DNA of 63,346 bases from Duncaniella sp. GTDB lineage: Bacteria; Bacteroidota; Bacteroidia; Bacteroidales; Muribaculaceae. Where the stretch lies: the NCBI GenBank assembly GCA_029056055.1, contig JAIDCC010000049.1, positions 1 through 63,346 on the forward strand, in the 5' to 3' direction. The notes beneath the pieces are model-generated. The model was not told the origin of the DNA, made no database searches, and saw only the letters and a list, made by a program, of their open reading frames with translations. This document shows, one piece after another, positions 26,600 to 34,453 of this stretch. The position numbers and the translations under genes are program-made. The number at the start of each line of letters is the position of its first letter. Positions within the stretch are counted from its first letter, which is position 1.

Positions 26600-27904
26600 C
26601 TATTCCGGACTGACACCTAAAAGGTTTAGGTCGGCAATAAGGAAATTGCTTCCCGCTACGAGCACAAGTCCGTCAGACGCAACGGAGGCGCGAGCGAGCG
26701 CGACGGCCTCATTGACGTCGGGCACTACCATGCCCTCTATTCCGGCCTCGGAGGCCTTGCGGGCGAGCTCGGAGGCCTGAAGCCCGCGGGGTGTCGAGGG
26801 GGTAGAAAAATAGATATTGCGTATCGCGGGAATTGACCTGACGGTGTCAAATATATGCGTGAGGTCTTTGTCGGCCACAAATCCGCAGACGAGTGCTACT
26901 TCTTTAACACCTGACGCGGCAATCTGTTCGGAAATTCTTTTCCAACCACCTTCATTGTGGCCTGTGTCAATCACCGTGGTCGGATTTGTACCGACGCGCG
27001 TCCAGCGACCTTGCAGACCGGTGAGCGTGACGACGGAAGAGAGTCCGCGGGCCACGGCCTCATCAGAGATTTCCACCCCTTCGGCACGCAGTCGTTCGAC
27101 AGCCGCAAGCACGGTCGCAGTGTTGAGTTTCTGATAAGTGCCGGTGAGCTGCCCTCGCAGAGGGCCGAAAGGCGTAGAGGGATAGAAGTTGAAATCTTCG
27201 CCCACCTCGGCCTCGACAGGAGCCGCCACAAACAGAGGCGCCTCCTTTTTGACTGCCTCTTGCTCGAAAACCGGCTGTATCTCAGCATCGGTTTCTCCTA
27301 TCACCACCGGCACACCCTCTTTGATAATGCCGGCCTTTTCGGACGCAATCTTCGCACGGGTGTCGCCGAGAAATTGCGTATGGTCAAGCGAAATGTTGGT
27401 GATTACGCTCAGAATCGGCGAGATGATGTTTGTAGAGTCGAGACGTCCGCCCAAGCCGGTCTCAATCACCGCGAAGTCAACCCCGCACTGCGCGAACCAT
27501 GCGAAAGCCATGGTCGAGGTCAGTTCGAAGAAACTCGGAGTCAGCGCGGGATGTTGTTTCGAGAGCCGCGCCCACTTTTCGACGAAAGCGACGACGGCCT
27601 CGCGAGGGATTTTCGCCCCGTCTACGCGGATGCGTTCGCCGAAATCGAAAATGTGAGGCGAAGTGTAAAGGCCCGTCTTATAGCCCTGACACTGCAAAAT
27701 CGCGGCAAGTGTGTGGGCTGTAGACCCCTTGCCGTTTGTGCCCGCAATATGAATGGCCGGGAAACGATGTGAGGGGAAACCCCACAAAGCATCGAGACGG
27801 CGCGACGTGTCGAGCCCGGGTTTATAGGCCCCGGCGCCTTCACGGTGGAACACGGGCAGGGAGTTATAGAGAAATTCGAGAGCTTCTTCGTAGGTCATAC
27901 GCAA
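26600..27904 (-). CDS. folC: Bifunctional folylpolyglutamate synthase / dihydrofolate synthase
   Basis: 434 residues, normal for FolC. The Mur-ligase-type P-loop is IAGTNGKGST (53-62), followed by GLYTSPHIFDFGERI and ITNISLDHTQFLGD, the typical FolC order. It adds L-glutamate to dihydropteroate and to folates in the cytoplasm. The start could be Met1 or Met3 (MTYEEALEFLY). It abuts a chromate-transporter half gene (stop-to-start distance 0-1 nt at 27904/27905) and precedes the ClC gene, so it is the fourth gene of a minus-strand operon beginning near 29613. Confidence 0.96.
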   Translation of the reverse strand: MRMTYEEALEFLYNSLPVFHREGAGAYKPGLDTSRRLDALWGFPSHRFPAIHIAGTNGKGSTAHTLAAILQCQGYKTGLYTSPHIFDFGERIRVDGAKIPREAVVAFVEKWARLSKQHPALTPSFFELTSTMAFAWFAQCGVDFAVIETGLGGRLDSTNIISPILSVITNISLDHTQFLGDTRAKIASEKAGIIKEGVPVVIGETDAEIQPVFEQEAVKKEAPLFVAAPVEAEVGEDFNFYPSTPFGPLRGQLTGTYQKLNTATVLAAVERLRAEGVEISDEAVARGLSSVVTLTGLQGRWTRVGTNPTTVIDTGHNEGGWKRISEQIAASGVKEVALVCGFVADKDLTHIFDTVRSIPAIRNIYFSTPSTPRGLQASELARKASEAGIEGMVVPDVNEAVALARASVASDGLVLVAGSNFLIADLNLLGVSPE

Positions 27905-28474
27905 TCAGTAGATTAGCCAACCGGCCACACCGGCCAGACAGATAATGAGAATGGGGTGCCACTTGGCCCAGTAGACCAATGCAAACGAGGCGGTGCAGAG
28001 CACGATGCTCCAGACCACCTGATAAGTAGTATCGCCGAAATTCGCGCTGTTCATCAGCAGCATGGCGGCCGAGGCGATAAGCCCAACAACTACGGGGCGC
28101 AACCCGGCGAAGATGCCTCTCACCACCACGCTGTCCTTGTGACGATGGATGAGATGGCTCGTGTAGGCCACGAGCAGAAACGATGGAATCACGACGGCGA
28201 GCGTGCAGACAAGCGAGCCGAGAATGCCGAAAATCGGGCTTGAGAACGCCTCCGAGTATTCGCCGGGGGCGACGTAGCCGATATAGGTGGCCGAGTTGAT
28301 ACCGATGGGGCCGGGGGTCATTTGCGAGATAGCCACGATGTCGGTGAACATCTGCTCCGTAATCCACCCTGGGCCAACAATCTCTCTCTCGATAAGGGAG
28401 AGCATGGCGTAGCCGCCACCGAATCCGAAGAGTCCGATTTTCAGATATGACCAGATGAGACGCAGATAAATCAT
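27905..28474 (-). CDS. Chromate transporter family protein, short-chain (second half gene)
   Basis: 189 residues, one CHR domain. The N-terminal signature LFGFGGGYAMLSLIEREIV and the MTPGPIGINSATYIGY segment are typical of the ChrA family, in which short proteins form pairs that together equal one long-chain ChrA. Five to six hydrophobic helices are visible. It follows the other half gene by 51 nt and directly precedes folC. Substrate may be chromate or another anion; family membership alone does not prove resistance. Confidence 0.9.
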   Translation of the reverse strand: MIYLRLIWSYLKIGLFGFGGGYAMLSLIEREIVGPGWITEQMFTDIVAISQMTPGPIGINSATYIGYVAPGEYSEAFSSPIFGILGSLVCTLAVVIPSFLLVAYTSHLIHRHKDSVVVRGIFAGLRPVVVGLIASAAMLLMNSANFGDTTYQVVWSIVLCTASFALVYWAKWHPILIICLAGVAGWLIY

Positions 28475-28525
28475 AAATCGCTTTAATATAAAACGTTATA
28501 TGTATGAGAGATTTCTCTCACATAC

Positions 28526-29131
28526 TTAAACTTCTTTTTCGTCTTCCTTACGAATTTCGTTGATTTCCTGATTGAGTTGCTTCTCGTGGTGCGACAGCCA
28601 GAGCCAGCCGAAAAATCCGCCCACAACGATGAAGAGAATCGGGTTGCTCACCCAGGGGAGTTTCGACCAGATTAGCACAGCGGTGACCACGGGAATAGCA
28701 ATGGTCTTCCAACCGATTTTGGCCGACCGCGCCGACGTGATGACGGGGGCGATGATGAGCGCCACCACCGCGGGGCGAATGCCCTTGAACACGGCAGCAA
28801 GGACAGGATTGTTTTTGATAAGGTCGGGCGTAAGAAAAATCGCTATGGCGAGAATGATGAGAAACGACGGGAGAATGGTACCGAGGGCGGCAACCACCGA
28901 GCCCTTCATGCCACGCAGCTTGTCGCCCACAGCCACGGAAATGTTGACGGCGAGAATGCCGGGAAGCGACTGGGCCACGGCCAACAGGTCGAGAAAATCC
29001 TCGCGTTCTATCCAATGGTGCTTGTCGACGATTTCTTTCTCGATAATAGAAATCATAGCCCACCCGCCACCGAACGTGAACGCTCCGATTTTGAAGAACG
29101 TGGCAAAGAGCTGCCAATACAAGCCGCCCAT
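28526..29131 (-). CDS. Chromate transporter family protein, short-chain (first half gene)
   Basis: 201 residues with one CHR domain: FFKIGAFTFGGGWAMISIIEKEIV near the N-terminus and AQSLPGILAVNISVAVG, then several helices, ending in a charged cytosolic tail. Together with the downstream 189-residue partner it would make a heterodimeric carrier. It starts 3 nt after the stop of the FKBP isomerase gene, so translation is probably coupled. Confidence 0.9.
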   Translation of the reverse strand: MGGLYWQLFATFFKIGAFTFGGGWAMISIIEKEIVDKHHWIEREDFLDLLAVAQSLPGILAVNISVAVGDKLRGMKGSVVAALGTILPSFLIILAIAIFLTPDLIKNNPVLAAVFKGIRPAVVALIIAPVITSARSAKIGWKTIAIPVVTAVLIWSKLPWVSNPILFIVVGGFFGWLWLSHHEKQLNQEINEIRKEDEKEV

Positions 29132-29133
29132 CG

Positions 29134-29577
29134 CTATCCGATATTTTTGAGTTCGATGTCGAAGACGAGCGTCGAGCCTCCGGGGATGCCGGGCACGCCG
29201 CGTTTGCCGTAGGCCTGTTCGGCCGGGAGGTAGAGTTTCCAGCGGTCGCCGGGGCGCATCTGCTGCAACGCAATCTGCCAGCCGGGGATGAGCTCGCGCA
29301 AGCGCAGCGCCGCCGGTGCGCCACCGCGTGACGAATCAAACTGCTTGCCGTTGATGAGGCGGCCGGTGTAGTGGACCACCACCACGCTGTTGCGGTTGGG
29401 GTGCTGACCGGAGGCCGCGCCGCGGTTGATGACCTTATAGAAAATGCCTTTGTCGATAGGCATGACACCCTCCTCGCGGCTTTTGGCTGCGAGCCATTCA
29501 CGGTTTTTGTCGATGTATTCCTGTTTGGGCATAATGCTGAAGATGGATTTCAGATGATTCAGTAGAGTGCTGAACAT
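29134..29577 (-). CDS. FKBP-type peptidyl-prolyl isomerase
   Basis: 147 residues with a single FKBP domain in the C-terminal two thirds: VVVVHYTGRLINGKQFDSS, then PGWQIALQQMRPGDRWKLYLP and AYGKRG..IPGGSTLVFDIEL, all standard landmarks. There is no signal peptide, so it should be cytoplasmic. The start is either 29577 or, more like relatives, the internal Met at 29532 (MPKQEYIDKNREWL). It is the first gene of the FKBP-chrA-chrA-folC-ClC group. Confidence 0.93.
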   Translation of the reverse strand: MFSTLLNHLKSIFSIMPKQEYIDKNREWLAAKSREEGVMPIDKGIFYKVINRGAASGQHPNRNSVVVVHYTGRLINGKQFDSSRGGAPAALRLRELIPGWQIALQQMRPGDRWKLYLPAEQAYGKRGVPGIPGGSTLVFDIELKNIG

Positions 29578-29605
29578 TGACTCTTGTAAAATTTTAAAAC
29601 AACTG

Positions 29606-29613
29606 CAAAGTTA
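29606..29613 (-). promoter_or_regulatory. -7 box of the FKBP-chrA-folC operon
   Basis: TAACTTTG on the minus strand, 28 nt before the start at 29577. A -33 element is not clear. Confidence 0.6.
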
Positions 29614-29897
29614 ATAATTGTTCATGGAGCAGACAAAAAAATCTTTGCGCGGGCGAGGCCACATGCCCGCTTATATTAATAATGTAATCAAAGCAGCCAT
29701 TTGAGCTGCAAATAGTAACGTTTGATTTTTTTAACGCAACCTTTTCGGGGCGCCGTGCGTTATAAAGGCAAACGAAACAAAAATGAACTCCGCGAAACAA
29801 TCTCTCAAGCGTTGAAATTACATTAGCTGAAATTCCGACACCTGTCAGCCGCGAGGTTTTAAACATTAATCATCAACTCTTCTTAATTATCATTTCA
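29614..29897 (+). promoter_or_regulatory. Non-coding region upstream of the oxalate operon
   Basis: This 284-bp gap must hold the frc promoter, but no exact TAnnTTTG is visible on the plus strand; the nearest are AATCTTTG (29640-29647) and TAACGTTTG (29717-29725), each one position off. Two hairpins stand out: GCGGGC/GCCCGC around 29650-29670, and ATCAAA-GCAGC...GCTGC...TTTGAT (29687-29726) followed by a T run to 29732. The latter could act as an attenuator in a long frc leader. Confidence 0.4.
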
Positions 29898-31205
29898 ATG
29901 AACACTGCTCCTCTTCAAGGCATCAAGGTGATAGACTTCACCGAGGTGCAATCAGGTCCCTCATGTACTCAGATGCTTGCCTGGCTTGGCGCCGACGTAA
30001 TCAAAATCGAACGTCCCGGCGTAGGCGACGCCACCCGTAAGGAACTCCAGTGGAACCCCAATCTCCCCTCCTACTACTATCTCCAGCTCAACTCCGACAA
30101 GAAGTCGCTCACGCTGGATGCCAAAACCCCCGACGGCAAAGCCATCCTCACAAAACTGCTTGAGACAGCGGACATCTTCGTAGAAAACCTCCACCCGGGC
30201 GCCATGGACAAGCTCGGTTTCTCATGGGAGGAAGTCCACAAAATCAACCCCAAATGTATCTACGGCACCATCAAGGGCTTCCCTGCATCGTCGAAGTATG
30301 CCAATCTGAAGGCCTACGAACCTATCGCACAGGTGACCGCAGCCGCCGCCTCGACCACCGGTTGGTATGAAGGCGACTACAACATCCCTACACAGAGCGG
30401 TGCCGCGCTCGGCGACTCGAACACCGGTATGCACCTGCTCATCGGTCTGCTTGCCGCCCTCCAGCAGCGCAACAAGACCGGCGAAGGCGTCTACGTCTAC
30501 CAGTCGATGCACAACGCATGTCTTAACCTCTGCCGTATCAAGACCCGTGACCAGCTCACCCTCGACAAGATTGGTTATCTTACCCAGTTCCCGCAGTACC
30601 CCAACGGCAAGTTTGGCGACTGCGTGCCCCGTTCGGGCAACATCGAAGGTGGCGGCGTGCTCGGCTGGACCTACAAGTGTAAGCCCGCCGGCGACCTCGA
30701 CTCGGCCATCGACGCCAACAACTACGTCTACATCATTCTTCAGCGTGGCGAGAAGGACTTCGAACTAGCATGTCAGGGTCTCGGATTCGAGGATTGGCTC
30801 ACCAACCCCGACTTCAATACCGCCGACGCCCGTGACAAGCACAAACAGGAAATCTATCAGCGCATCGGCCAGTGGTGTGCCGACAAGACCAAGTTTGAGG
30901 TCACCGAAATCCTTTCGAAGTATGGCGTGCCTGTAGGCCCCGTGCTCTCGACCAAGGAAATGATGTCTGACGAGAGCCTCTACGACGGCAACACCCTCGT
31001 CAAGATTAATCAGGGTGGCGAAATCGGTGAGTTCGTAACCGTAGGTTGCCCGTTCACCCTCAGCAACTATCAGCCTACCTACGGTCCCGCCCCTGCCCTC
31101 GGTCAGAACACCGACGAAGTGCTCAAGGCCTACGGCTACAGCGACGACCAGATACAGCAGTTTGCCAAGAACGGCACCACCGCGCCCGTCGACGGCAAGA
31201 TGTAA
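29898..31205 (+). CDS. frc: Formyl-CoA:oxalate CoA-transferase
   Basis: A class III CoA-transferase (435 residues) that moves CoA from formyl-CoA to oxalate, giving oxalyl-CoA and formate. The N-terminus (LQGIKVIDFTEVQSGPSCTQMLAWLGADVIKIE) is standard for the family. The catalytic Asp is D173 in AALGDSNTGMHL, matching the Oxalobacter-type enzyme, and the Gly-rich loop (GNIEGGGVLGW, near residue 247) is present, as is the KFEVTEILSKYGVPVGPV segment. The downstream oxalyl-CoA decarboxylase makes the oxalate assignment much stronger than family homology alone. Preferred CGT/GGT codons suggest strong expression. Confidence 0.94.
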   Translation: MNTAPLQGIKVIDFTEVQSGPSCTQMLAWLGADVIKIERPGVGDATRKELQWNPNLPSYYYLQLNSDKKSLTLDAKTPDGKAILTKLLETADIFVENLHPGAMDKLGFSWEEVHKINPKCIYGTIKGFPASSKYANLKAYEPIAQVTAAAASTTGWYEGDYNIPTQSGAALGDSNTGMHLLIGLLAALQQRNKTGEGVYVYQSMHNACLNLCRIKTRDQLTLDKIGYLTQFPQYPNGKFGDCVPRSGNIEGGGVLGWTYKCKPAGDLDSAIDANNYVYIILQRGEKDFELACQGLGFEDWLTNPDFNTADARDKHKQEIYQRIGQWCADKTKFEVTEILSKYGVPVGPVLSTKEMMSDESLYDGNTLVKINQGGEIGEFVTVGCPFTLSNYQPTYGPAPALGQNTDEVLKAYGYSDDQIQQFAKNGTTAPVDGKM

Positions 31206-31254
31206 TCGCGTCTGTCAATCCGCACACAAAGAAACAGACACACTTCAGGCTCAC

Positions 31255-31278
31255 GCGGGGAGCACATTTGCTCCCCGC
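31255..31278 (+). repeat. Intercistronic hairpin between frc and oxc
   Basis: A perfect 9-bp stem GCGGGGAGC / GCTCCCCGC with a 6-nt loop, in the 117-bp gap. No T run follows, so it is unlikely to be a terminator; an mRNA-stabilising or processing element is more likely. Confidence 0.85.
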
Positions 31279-31322
31279 CAAGAGCCCATTCATCATTTTC
31301 AACGTTAAAACTTTAAGATATT

Positions 31323-33071
31323 ATGGCTACAACCACAACCACCACCATCAAGGATGTCAACGAGAAGCCTCACTTCCCCGAACAGGTGACAGGCATGTAC
31401 ATCCTTGCGCGTGCGCTTAAAAATATAGGTATCAAAAACGTCTATGGTCTGGTAGGTATTCCTATCACCGAGGCCGGATACGAAATTCAGGGACAGGGCA
31501 TCAAGTTTGTCACGTTCCGCCACGAGCAGCAGGCCGGTATGGCCGCCGCGACCGAAGGTTATCTCACCCGCACCCCCGGCGTGCTGATGACAGTGTCGTC
31601 GCTCGGTATGCTCAACGGTCTCACCGCGACGGCAAACGCTACGGTCAACTGCTATCCTATGATTCAGATTTCAGGTTCGACCGACCCGACCATGGTAGAC
31701 ATGAACATGGGTACCTACGAACAGCTCGACCAGTTTAACGCAGCCAAGCCTTACGTAAAGGCCGCATTCCGATGCAGCAAAGCCGAAGACATCCCCGCAG
31801 CCGTCAACCGCGCCTACCGTGCAGCCATCACGGGACGTCCCGGAGGTGTCTACATCGACATGACCACCCCGGCACTCGGTCAGGTGATGAACGCCGCCGA
31901 TGCCGAGAAACTGTTCTACGAACCTGTAGACCTCTACTCGGAAGTTGCTCCTAACAAAGCGAGCGTCGACCGCGCCGTCGAACTTCTCACATCAGCAAAA
32001 CGTCCTGCAATCCTTCTCGGCAAGGGCGCCGCATACGCGCAGACCGACGACAACATCAAGAAGCTCATCGAAACCTACAACATCCCCTACCTGCCGATGT
32101 CAATGGCCAAGGGTCTTATGCCCGACGACGGTCCTCTGAGCGCACTTTCGTGCCGCTCTACCATCATGGAGCAGGCCGACGTAGTGATGGTGGTAGGCGC
32201 GCGCATCAACTGGATGCTCTCGTTCGGCAAGGGCAAATGGAATCCCGCCACGAAATTTATCCAGCTCGACGTCGAGCCTCAGGAAATCGACCGCAACGTG
32301 CCCATCGCCGCACCGGTAGTCGGCGACCTCAACCTTTCGCTCGAAGCTATCCTCGCCGGTCTCGAAGGCAAGAAGATGGCCGCCGACCCCTCTTGGGTTA
32401 CCTCGCTGCAGGCCGAGACCAAGGAGAAAAACGGCAAGTTCGAGACCCGTCTGGCCGACGCTGCCAAACTCATGCCGATGAACCATTGGTCGGCCCTGAG
32501 CGCCATCAAACCTATCCTCGCCGCCAACCCCGATGTAGTCCTTATTAACGAGGGTGCCAACACGCTCGACGATACCCGTGACACCATCAGCATGGAGCTT
32601 CCCCGCCACCGCGTGGACTGCGCTACATGGTCAATCATGGGCATGGGCATGGGCTCGGCCATCGGCGCCGCCGTTGCCACCGGCAAATCCGTAGTGGCCA
32701 TCGAAGGCGACTCGGCATTCGGTTTCTCGGGCATGGACTTCTCAACCATCTGCCGCTTCAAACTGCCTGTCACCGTCGTAATCCTCAACAACGGCGGTAT
32801 CTACAACGGCATCGGCAAACCGCTTGACAACACCACCGACCCCGCTCCTACCACCCTCGACATCCACGCACGCTACGACAAGCTCGGCGACGCATTCGGT
32901 GCCCGCACCTACTACGTCACCACTCCCGACGAGCTCTCGAAGGCTCTCACGGAAGCCATCTCGTCGAAGGAACCTTGCCTCATCGACGTGCAGCTTGCCG
33001 CCGACGCAGGTAAAGAATCAGGCCACATCGGCTACCTCAATCCCACTCCTCTTATTCCTATCGAGGTCTAA
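31323..33071 (+). CDS. oxc: Oxalyl-CoA decarboxylase
   Basis: A 582-residue thiamine-diphosphate enzyme that decarboxylates oxalyl-CoA to formyl-CoA and CO2, regenerating the CoA donor for Frc. The ThDP-activating Glu68 lies in FRHEQQAG; the diphosphate/Mg site is GDSAFGFS (from about residue 462) followed about 28 residues later by the NN of ILNNGGIYNG. The middle domain (LLGKGAAYAQTDD) is a nucleotide-fold region that in family members binds ADP. The N-terminus is extended by a Thr-rich stretch. It is the second gene of the oxalate operon. Confidence 0.96.
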   Translation: MATTTTTTIKDVNEKPHFPEQVTGMYILARALKNIGIKNVYGLVGIPITEAGYEIQGQGIKFVTFRHEQQAGMAAATEGYLTRTPGVLMTVSSLGMLNGLTATANATVNCYPMIQISGSTDPTMVDMNMGTYEQLDQFNAAKPYVKAAFRCSKAEDIPAAVNRAYRAAITGRPGGVYIDMTTPALGQVMNAADAEKLFYEPVDLYSEVAPNKASVDRAVELLTSAKRPAILLGKGAAYAQTDDNIKKLIETYNIPYLPMSMAKGLMPDDGPLSALSCRSTIMEQADVVMVVGARINWMLSFGKGKWNPATKFIQLDVEPQEIDRNVPIAAPVVGDLNLSLEAILAGLEGKKMAADPSWVTSLQAETKEKNGKFETRLADAAKLMPMNHWSALSAIKPILAANPDVVLINEGANTLDDTRDTISMELPRHRVDCATWSIMGMGMGSAIGAAVATGKSVVAIEGDSAFGFSGMDFSTICRFKLPVTVVILNNGGIYNGIGKPLDNTTDPAPTTLDIHARYDKLGDAFGARTYYVTTPDELSKALTEAISSKEPCLIDVQLAADAGKESGHIGYLNPTPLIPIEV

Positions 33072-33093
33072 GGACATGTGAGACACCATCAAT

Positions 33094-33134
33094 GCCGTCG
33101 CAGTCGCGGGGGCTTCCCCCCGGGCGGCGACGGC
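33094..33134 (+). repeat. Intercistronic hairpin between oxc and the AEC carrier gene
   Basis: The outer arms GCCGTCGC (33094-33101) and GCGACGGC (33127-33134) pair perfectly; inside, GGGGG (33108-33112) faces CCCCC (33116-33120). This very GC-rich structure has no T run and lies in a 115-bp gap, a second candidate mRNA processing or stability element. Confidence 0.85.
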
Positions 33135-33186
33135 TCATCATTATTTCAAGTTTCATCTCTTCCTCTAACCCCTAACGTCAACTATT

Positions 33187-34155
33187 ATGTCTCACATTCT
33201 CCTATATGCCATCGTCCCGATTATCGTGGTGATGCTGGCCGGTTTCATCTCCGGCAAGAAGAAAATCTTCACAGGCGATGATGCGAAGCAGTTTAACAAA
33301 GTGGTGCTCGACTACGCCCTTCCTGCCGCGCTTTTCGTGAGCATCGTACAAGCCTCGCGCGAAGACCTCGCCAAAGACATTCGTCTGACCCTCGTGTCGC
33401 TCATCGGCATCATGGGCTGTTTTATGGCGGTCTACTTCGTGTTCAGAATGTTTAAGAAAAACACCGGCGCCGACGCGGCCGTGTCGGCCTTGATTTCAGG
33501 TTCGCCTACCATCGGCTTCCTCGGATTTGCGGTGCTCGAACCTATCTTCGGCACCACCCCGGCCGTGGCACTCGTCGTTGCCATCGTGGGTATCGTGGTC
33601 AACGCCGTCGGTATCCCTGTAGGTCTCTCGCTGATGAACGCCTCACTGGCCAAGCAGAACCCCGACCACAAGGCCGAGAGTGCATGGAAGCCTGTAATTC
33701 ACGCTCTTGAGCAGCCTGTTGCGTGGGCTCCTATCCTCGCCGTAATTCTGGTGCTCTGCGGACTGCAGTGGCCGGCATGGGCAAGCCCCTCGTTCGACCT
33801 TATCGCCAAGGCTAACGCCTCAATGGCAGTCTTCTCGGCAGGTATCACCCTTTCGGCCATCAAGATGTCTATCAACTGGCAGGTGATTCTCGGTTCGATA
33901 ATGAAGATGATTCTTATGCCGGCCGTAGTGCTTATCCTCGGTCTGCTCTTCAAGATGGACCCCTTCAACCTGAAGATGCTTGTCGTAGCCGCCGCCCTTC
34001 CCCCGGCATTCTCGGGCATCATTATTGCCGACGAGTATGACACCTACGTCGCAACGGGCACCTCTTCGCTGACCTTGTCAGTGATACTCTTCATCGGGTT
34101 CTGCCCGCTGTGGATATGGCTCACCGACCTCGTGCTTGCCGGTGGTATCCACTAA
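33187..34155 (+). CDS. AEC (auxin efflux carrier) family transporter, candidate oxalate/formate carrier
   Basis: 322 residues with about ten helices, arranged as two five-helix halves as in the AEC family (first half LYAIVPIIVVMLAGFISGKKK...; second half from about residue 165). The Asn/Pro-containing segments SGSPTIGFLGFAVLEPIFG and AALPPAFSGIIIADEYD are typical. E. coli has the same gene types together (yfdW frc, yfdU oxc, yfdV AEC), which supports a link to oxalate, although transport by YfdV-like proteins is not established to my knowledge. No OxlT-type MFS antiporter is present here, so this is the best carrier candidate. Confidence 0.88.
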   Translation: MSHILLYAIVPIIVVMLAGFISGKKKIFTGDDAKQFNKVVLDYALPAALFVSIVQASREDLAKDIRLTLVSLIGIMGCFMAVYFVFRMFKKNTGADAAVSALISGSPTIGFLGFAVLEPIFGTTPAVALVVAIVGIVVNAVGIPVGLSLMNASLAKQNPDHKAESAWKPVIHALEQPVAWAPILAVILVLCGLQWPAWASPSFDLIAKANASMAVFSAGITLSAIKMSINWQVILGSIMKMILMPAVVLILGLLFKMDPFNLKMLVVAAALPPAFSGIIIADEYDTYVATGTSSLTLSVILFIGFCPLWIWLTDLVLAGGIH

Positions 34156-34208
34156 AAAGAAACTACTCCAATACTTGAAACAATAGTTTTAACGTTGATT
34201 TTGAGTTG

Positions 34209-34250
34209 GGATGAGATGCAGGGTTCGCCCTGTGTCTCATCCTTTTTTTT
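34209..34250 (+). terminator. Terminator of the oxalate operon
   Basis: GGATGAGA-tg-CAGGG pairs with CCCTG-tg-TCTCATCC around a TTCG tetraloop, followed by eight T (34243-34250). One of the strongest intrinsic terminators in the window. Confidence 0.95.
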
Positions 34251-34280
34251 ATGCTGTGTGCACCGATTTGGGGCGAAAAA

Positions 34281-34312
34281 TTTGGAATTTTGCCCCGCAG
34301 ATAGTAACTTTG
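34281..34312 (+). promoter_or_regulatory. Promoter of purA
   Basis: -33 TTTG (34281-34284), 20-bp spacer, -7 TAACTTTG (34305-34312). The leader to the ATG at 34454 is about 135 nt. Confidence 0.8.
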
Positions 34313-34453
34313 TAGCTGAAACCGCGCCGACGGCGTTTCGCTCCGAGCGAGACACCGTGCGTCGGTGTGTGCCGACACGGTTTCAGGAGACCTCTCCCCT
34401 CTCCGCAAAAACAGAATTCATTCACTTTTCAACACATATTTCATCTGACAAAC

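Noticed and set aside
29594-29866. Small minus-strand frame (90 codons) upstream of frc
   Set aside because: It overlaps the promoter of the FKBP operon, shows no signal or domain, and its composition does not resemble neighbouring genes.
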